Shown here piece by piece: positions 61,088 to 64,000 of a stretch of DNA of 64,000 nucleotides. The notes beneath the pieces were generated by a model, which worked only from the letters and a program-made list of their open reading frames with translations, had not been told where the DNA came from and made no database searches. Positions within the stretch are counted from its first letter, which is position 1. Every line of letters starts with the position of its first letter. The translations under genes and the position numbers were made by a program. Source of the DNA: Candidatus Manganitrophus sp. (GTDB lineage: Bacteria > Nitrospirota > Nitrospiria > SBBL01 > Manganitrophaceae); assembly GCA_028865235.1 (NCBI GenBank), contig CP114561.1, positions 1,632,001 through 1,696,000 on the forward strand, read 5' to 3'.

Positions 61088-62533
61088 ATGCTTATCCTAA
61101 ATAAAAAATGGCTGACCGCGCTGGTGTTGCCTGCGTTGACATTCAGCGCGCTCAGCCTCAACATCGCAAATGCGGAAGACGAAAAAGATTTCGGTCTCAA
61201 AGTCGAGCAGATGCTGAACAACCAAACGAATAAGTACTTCGGCTTTAAGAAACCGTTGGAGGAGTCGGCCCCGGAAACGACCGGTCCCTACCGGACATCG
61301 ACCCAGTCGGCCTCCGATCAGGTATTGCTTGCGAAAGGTTTGGAAGTCGAATATTTGACCCGAAACGCCGGCGACCTGACCGACATGATGGCCTTTTTCC
61401 CGGAGAGCAATCCGACCCATTTAATCACCTGCGTCGAGGGGGGGAGAGCGCTTTTGAGCAACGGAAAGTTTAATCCGTCCGTCCAACGGATTCATCTCGG
61501 CACCGGCGCGGTCGAAACCATTTTGCGCGGAATGAGCCGCTGCGACGGGATCCGCACCACCGCCTGGGGAACGATCCTCGCCACGGAGGAGACAGACGAC
61601 GGGGGGGCGTATGAAATCCTCAACCCGCTGACCACCACGGAGCAGACGGTGCTCGATCGGGCCACCGGTTCGGTGAGTGATCCGGGCAACATCGCCAAGC
61701 GGCCCGCGCTGCCGACCATGGCCTGGGAAGGCTTAATCGTCCTCCCAAGCGGGGTCGTCATCGGAGGAGATGAGCTTCGGCCCGGCACCGGCATCGCCGA
61801 CAGCGACGGCGGCGCCATTTTCAAATTTATCCCGACCACCCTCCACACCGCATCGGGTCCGATCAGCAACCTGGATGATTCGCCGTTGGCTGCTGGAAGC
61901 GTATATGCCATGCAGATCCTGGTGGCGAACAATCAGTTCGGCCAGGGGGGAGAAATCGGCCGTGGCCGATGGATTTCGGTCAATGCGGCGACGGCGAGGG
62001 CCAATGCCGATACGAACGGCGCCACCGGCTACTATCGACCGGAAGATCTGCATCAGGACCCGTTGTTTTCCGATCCCGCCAATCCTGATGCGATCCGTTT
62101 CTGCTGGACGAATACCGGCAACGAAGGGTTCTTCAACTATGCCGAGGTGGTCTGTGCGGTCGACAGGACCCCGAATACGTCGACCTCCATCGTGATCGCC
62201 AATCGCTTCGTCGAGGGAGATCCCGATTTCAACTCGTTTGACAACCTCGATTTCCAGCCGGTCACCGGCAACCTCTATGTGATCGAGGATCACGACAACG
62301 GCGACATCTTCGCCTGCCTGCCCGACGGCGCCGACCGGGACATCAAGACCGACGGCTGCGTAAAGATGCTCTCCGTTAAGGATACTTCGGCGGAGCCGAC
62401 CGGCTTTATCTTCAGCCCGGACGGGAAAACGGCCTATCTCTCGATTCAACACAGCAACGACACAAATATGCCGCAGTTCGACGGTTATGGAACGGATGAC
62501 GTCCTCAAGATCACCGGCTTTCGGGTGAAGTAA
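61088..62533 (+). CDS. PhoX-like DUF839 protein, secreted
   Basis: A 481-residue protein with a Sec signal peptide (MLILNKKWLTALVLPALTFS; cleavage near ANA). The mature part is a beta-propeller of the DUF839/PhoX type: FFPESNPTHLITCVEGGRAL, GRWISVNAATARANADTNGA, YRPEDLHQDPLFSDPANPDA, DNLDFQPVTGNLYVIEDHDN and EPTGFIFSPDGKTAYLSIQH. Acidic residues that bind calcium and iron in PhoX are expected among the DxD and E motifs. It is likely a calcium-dependent alkaline phosphatase or related hydrolase. ATG follows AAGGGGAAATC. A Pho-box-like element precedes and a terminator follows, so it is a single-gene unit. Confidence 0.85.
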   Translation: MLILNKKWLTALVLPALTFSALSLNIANAEDEKDFGLKVEQMLNNQTNKYFGFKKPLEESAPETTGPYRTSTQSASDQVLLAKGLEVEYLTRNAGDLTDMMAFFPESNPTHLITCVEGGRALLSNGKFNPSVQRIHLGTGAVETILRGMSRCDGIRTTAWGTILATEETDDGGAYEILNPLTTTEQTVLDRATGSVSDPGNIAKRPALPTMAWEGLIVLPSGVVIGGDELRPGTGIADSDGGAIFKFIPTTLHTASGPISNLDDSPLAAGSVYAMQILVANNQFGQGGEIGRGRWISVNAATARANADTNGATGYYRPEDLHQDPLFSDPANPDAIRFCWTNTGNEGFFNYAEVVCAVDRTPNTSTSIVIANRFVEGDPDFNSFDNLDFQPVTGNLYVIEDHDNGDIFACLPDGADRDIKTDGCVKMLSVKDTSAEPTGFIFSPDGKTAYLSIQHSNDTNMPQFDGYGTDDVLKITGFRVK

Positions 62534-62560
62534 GGTCGGAATTCATTGTCGGTCATTGAG

Positions 62561-62596
62561 AAGGAGCGGGCAAGGTGGCCCGCTCCTTGCTTTTTG
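62561..62596 (+). terminator. rho-independent terminator after the PhoX-like gene
   Basis: AAGGAGCGGGC (62561-62571), a six-base loop and its complement (62578-62588), followed by GCTTTTTG. It lies 28 bases after the stop codon. Confidence 0.85.
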
Positions 62597-62640
62597 TGCA
62601 GATTGTATTCGGAGCCGTCGGACGATCGATCGGAATTCTC

Positions 62641-64000
62641 TCAGCGTCTCTTTTCGCTCTCGCTTGCGGAGGAAGCGGAATCGGTCCGGAAAATATGGAC
62701 CCGATTGCGGCCGGCGCGCTTCGCTTCGTAAAGCGCTTTATCGGCGCGATGAATAAATTCCTCGGGGGTGGGAAGCGTCTCCTCGTTCCCTTTCATTGTG
62801 CTGATTCCGAAGCTGCACGTCACGGCAGTATCCTCCGGAAGGAATCTCTCGGCGGCAGTCGCCTCCCGCAGCCGCTCCGCCGCGGCGAGGGCTTCCGCTT
62901 CAGCCGTATCGGACATCAAGATGAGAAACTCCTCTCCTCCATACCGGGCCACGGTGTCGTAAGGCCGGACGATGACCCCCAAGAGCCTCGCCAGGCCATT
63001 GATCACTTGATCCCCCACAACATGTCCGAAGCGGTCGTTGACCGACTTGAAATGGTCGATATCCATCAAAAGGAGGGAGAGCGGGCGGTGCAGGCGGAAC
63101 GCCCGGTCCATCTCGGAGATGAGAATTTCATTCAGGTAACGGCGGTTGTAAAGACCGGTGAGGGGATCGCGGATGGAGAGACTCTTGATCTCCTCGAACG
63201 CCTGCTGTTTTTGAATCGCGATGACGGCCAGCGTCGCCAGCAGCCGGAGGGCCTCGAGCATGGAGGGGGTGAAGGTCCGGGGCTTAAAATCATCATTGTA
63301 AAGAATGCCGACCGGTCCCTTCTCGGAGAGGAGCGGAACGGCGATCAATGAGCGGACCCCCTCTTTAAGGAGAATCGGGTTGTTGAAAGAGGGGAATTCG
63401 GAAATATTCGGGATCACGACCGGTTCATTGCGCGAAAGAATATGCTCCGTCAGTCCCCCGGCGCGAACGGAATAAATCGCCTGCCTAAAAAAATCGGATG
63501 AAAAACCTTTGGCCGCAACGAGAAACAGTTGCTGCTTGTCCTTGTCAAAAATCGAGAGGGAGCCGGCCGGCATTCCGGTCATCCGGATCCCCCCCATCAC
63601 GATCGCTTCGAAGATCTGCTGGGATGTTTCGGAACGGGAGAGGAGTTGGTTGATTTCCAAGAGAACCCGATGCTCCGCCAGATGCGCCCGTAATTGGATC
63701 TCCTGCTCCTCCAATTCATGAATGACGCTCCAAATAAGAAAGGAGACCTGTCCCGTCACCACATCAAAGGAGCGGGTGGGGATATTGATCAGGCGCGTGT
63801 GCATCTGTTGATTCCCGGTCAAATCGAAAACCAGATCGACATCGATCCCTTGCATGTACTGAACGGGATCTCCGATGAAAACGGGAAGCGCCGCTTCTTG
63901 AGCGAGAAGGATGCCGGGCGCCTTTGGGTCCAGATCGGAGACCCCGACGATTTGCACCCAGTTAAACCGCAGCAAGCGGCTTAAGACCGCTCTTCCTCCT
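62641..64000 (-). CDS. Rossmann-GAF-GGDEF diguanylate cyclase, truncated by the window edge
   Basis: At least 453 residues; the frame is open to base 64000, so the N-terminus is missing. The first part (GGRAVLSRLLRFNWVQIVGV, then SDLDPKAPGILLAQEAALPV and DVDLVFDLTG) looks like a NAD(P)-type Rossmann domain. After a short coiled coil comes a GAF domain (about residues 105-255 of the visible part; FDKDKQQLFLVAAKGF, SLIAVPLLSEKGPVGILYND) and a GGDEF domain (RYGGEEFLILMSDT, with the RPYD inhibitory site upstream). GGEEF is an active form. It ends in a basic, Ser-rich tail. It would make c-di-GMP in response to a small ligand. Confidence 0.85.
   Translation of the reverse strand, partial: GGRAVLSRLLRFNWVQIVGVSDLDPKAPGILLAQEAALPVFIGDPVQYMQGIDVDLVFDLTGNQQMHTRLINIPTRSFDVVTGQVSFLIWSVIHELEEQEIQLRAHLAEHRVLLEINQLLSRSETSQQIFEAIVMGGIRMTGMPAGSLSIFDKDKQQLFLVAAKGFSSDFFRQAIYSVRAGGLTEHILSRNEPVVIPNISEFPSFNNPILLKEGVRSLIAVPLLSEKGPVGILYNDDFKPRTFTPSMLEALRLLATLAVIAIQKQQAFEEIKSLSIRDPLTGLYNRRYLNEILISEMDRAFRLHRPLSLLLMDIDHFKSVNDRFGHVVGDQVINGLARLLGVIVRPYDTVARYGGEEFLILMSDTAEAEALAAAERLREATAAERFLPEDTAVTCSFGISTMKGNEETLPTPEEFIHRADKALYEAKRAGRNRVHIFRTDSASSASESEKRR

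Noticed and set aside
1..64000. CRISPR arrays, rRNA, tRNA, intact insertion sequences
   Set aside because: No regularly spaced repeats, RNA gene signatures or transposase motifs were recognised by eye; short RNA genes could still be missed without a covariance-model search.

Overview
This 64 kb window reads as bacterial chromosome with moderately high GC. It has dense gene packing, Shine-Dalgarno starts and sigma70-like promoters. The mix of genes fits a Nitrospirota-like, metabolically versatile environmental bacterium: several proteins carrying the PCP_red domain (named from light-independent protochlorophyllide reductase), a DUF5069 protein, universal stress proteins and many c-di-GMP proteins. 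That placement is inference from gene content; no rRNA, tRNA or other phylogenetic marker was seen. No CRISPR array, prophage or intact insertion sequence was recognised.

Layout. 1-8.3 kb: acyl-CoA and branched-chain catabolism (2-oxoacid dehydrogenase E1 alpha/beta on the minus strand; divergent thiolase, 3-hydroxyacyl-CoA dehydrogenase, acyl-CoA dehydrogenase, a split methylmalonyl-CoA mutase whose large subunit is broken, and an MBL-fold hydrolase). 8.4-14.2 kb: histidine utilisation (hutI, hutU, hutG; no hutH here) with a DUF5069 gene, an unknown acidic protein and the ruins of a LuxR-type regulator. 14.3-20.3 kb: lytic transglycosylase, mutS2, NFACT/RqcH-like protein, a lone receiver. 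20.3-23.8 kb: methylcitrate operon prpD-prpB-prpC with ATGA overlaps. 23.9-34.7 kb: nucleotidyltransferase plus BON-metallophosphoesterase pair, membrane protein, rluB-like and prmA genes, a large Ig/PKD/Ycf48-like lipoprotein, an SDR and a secreted DUF4091 protein. 35-41.4 kb: second MmgE/PrpD protein, DsbA-like and PfpI-like proteins, lexA with a clear self-operator, and a Ski2-like helicase fused to a winged helix. 41.4-49.9 kb: GGDEF-EAL response regulator, NfeD/SPFH pair, comM, PilZ. 50-56.3 kb: the PCP_red cluster. 56.5-64 kb: a kinase with an ethylene-receptor-type membrane domain, two diguanylate cyclases and a PhoX-like phosphatase behind a Pho-box-like repeat.

The most unusual locus is 50536-55773. 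Three same-strand genes together encode about ten PCP_red domains: an 893-residue tandem universal stress protein with five PCP_red domains and three rubredoxin-like zinc ribbons, a radical SAM/SPASM enzyme with a C-terminal PCP_red domain, and a protein made almost entirely of four of them. No chlorophyll-synthesis gene is nearby. The ETR1-like hybrid kinase at 56544-59120 is the second highlight.

A strong caveat: at least eleven conserved genes are broken by one-base changes, nearly all deletions in homopolymer runs. This looks like sequencing or assembly error rather than gene decay, so these genes are annotated over their merged spans. The methylmalonyl-CoA mutase large subunit differs: its lesions are not in homopolymers and include an in-frame TAG. 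The LuxR-like remnant also looks truly degraded.
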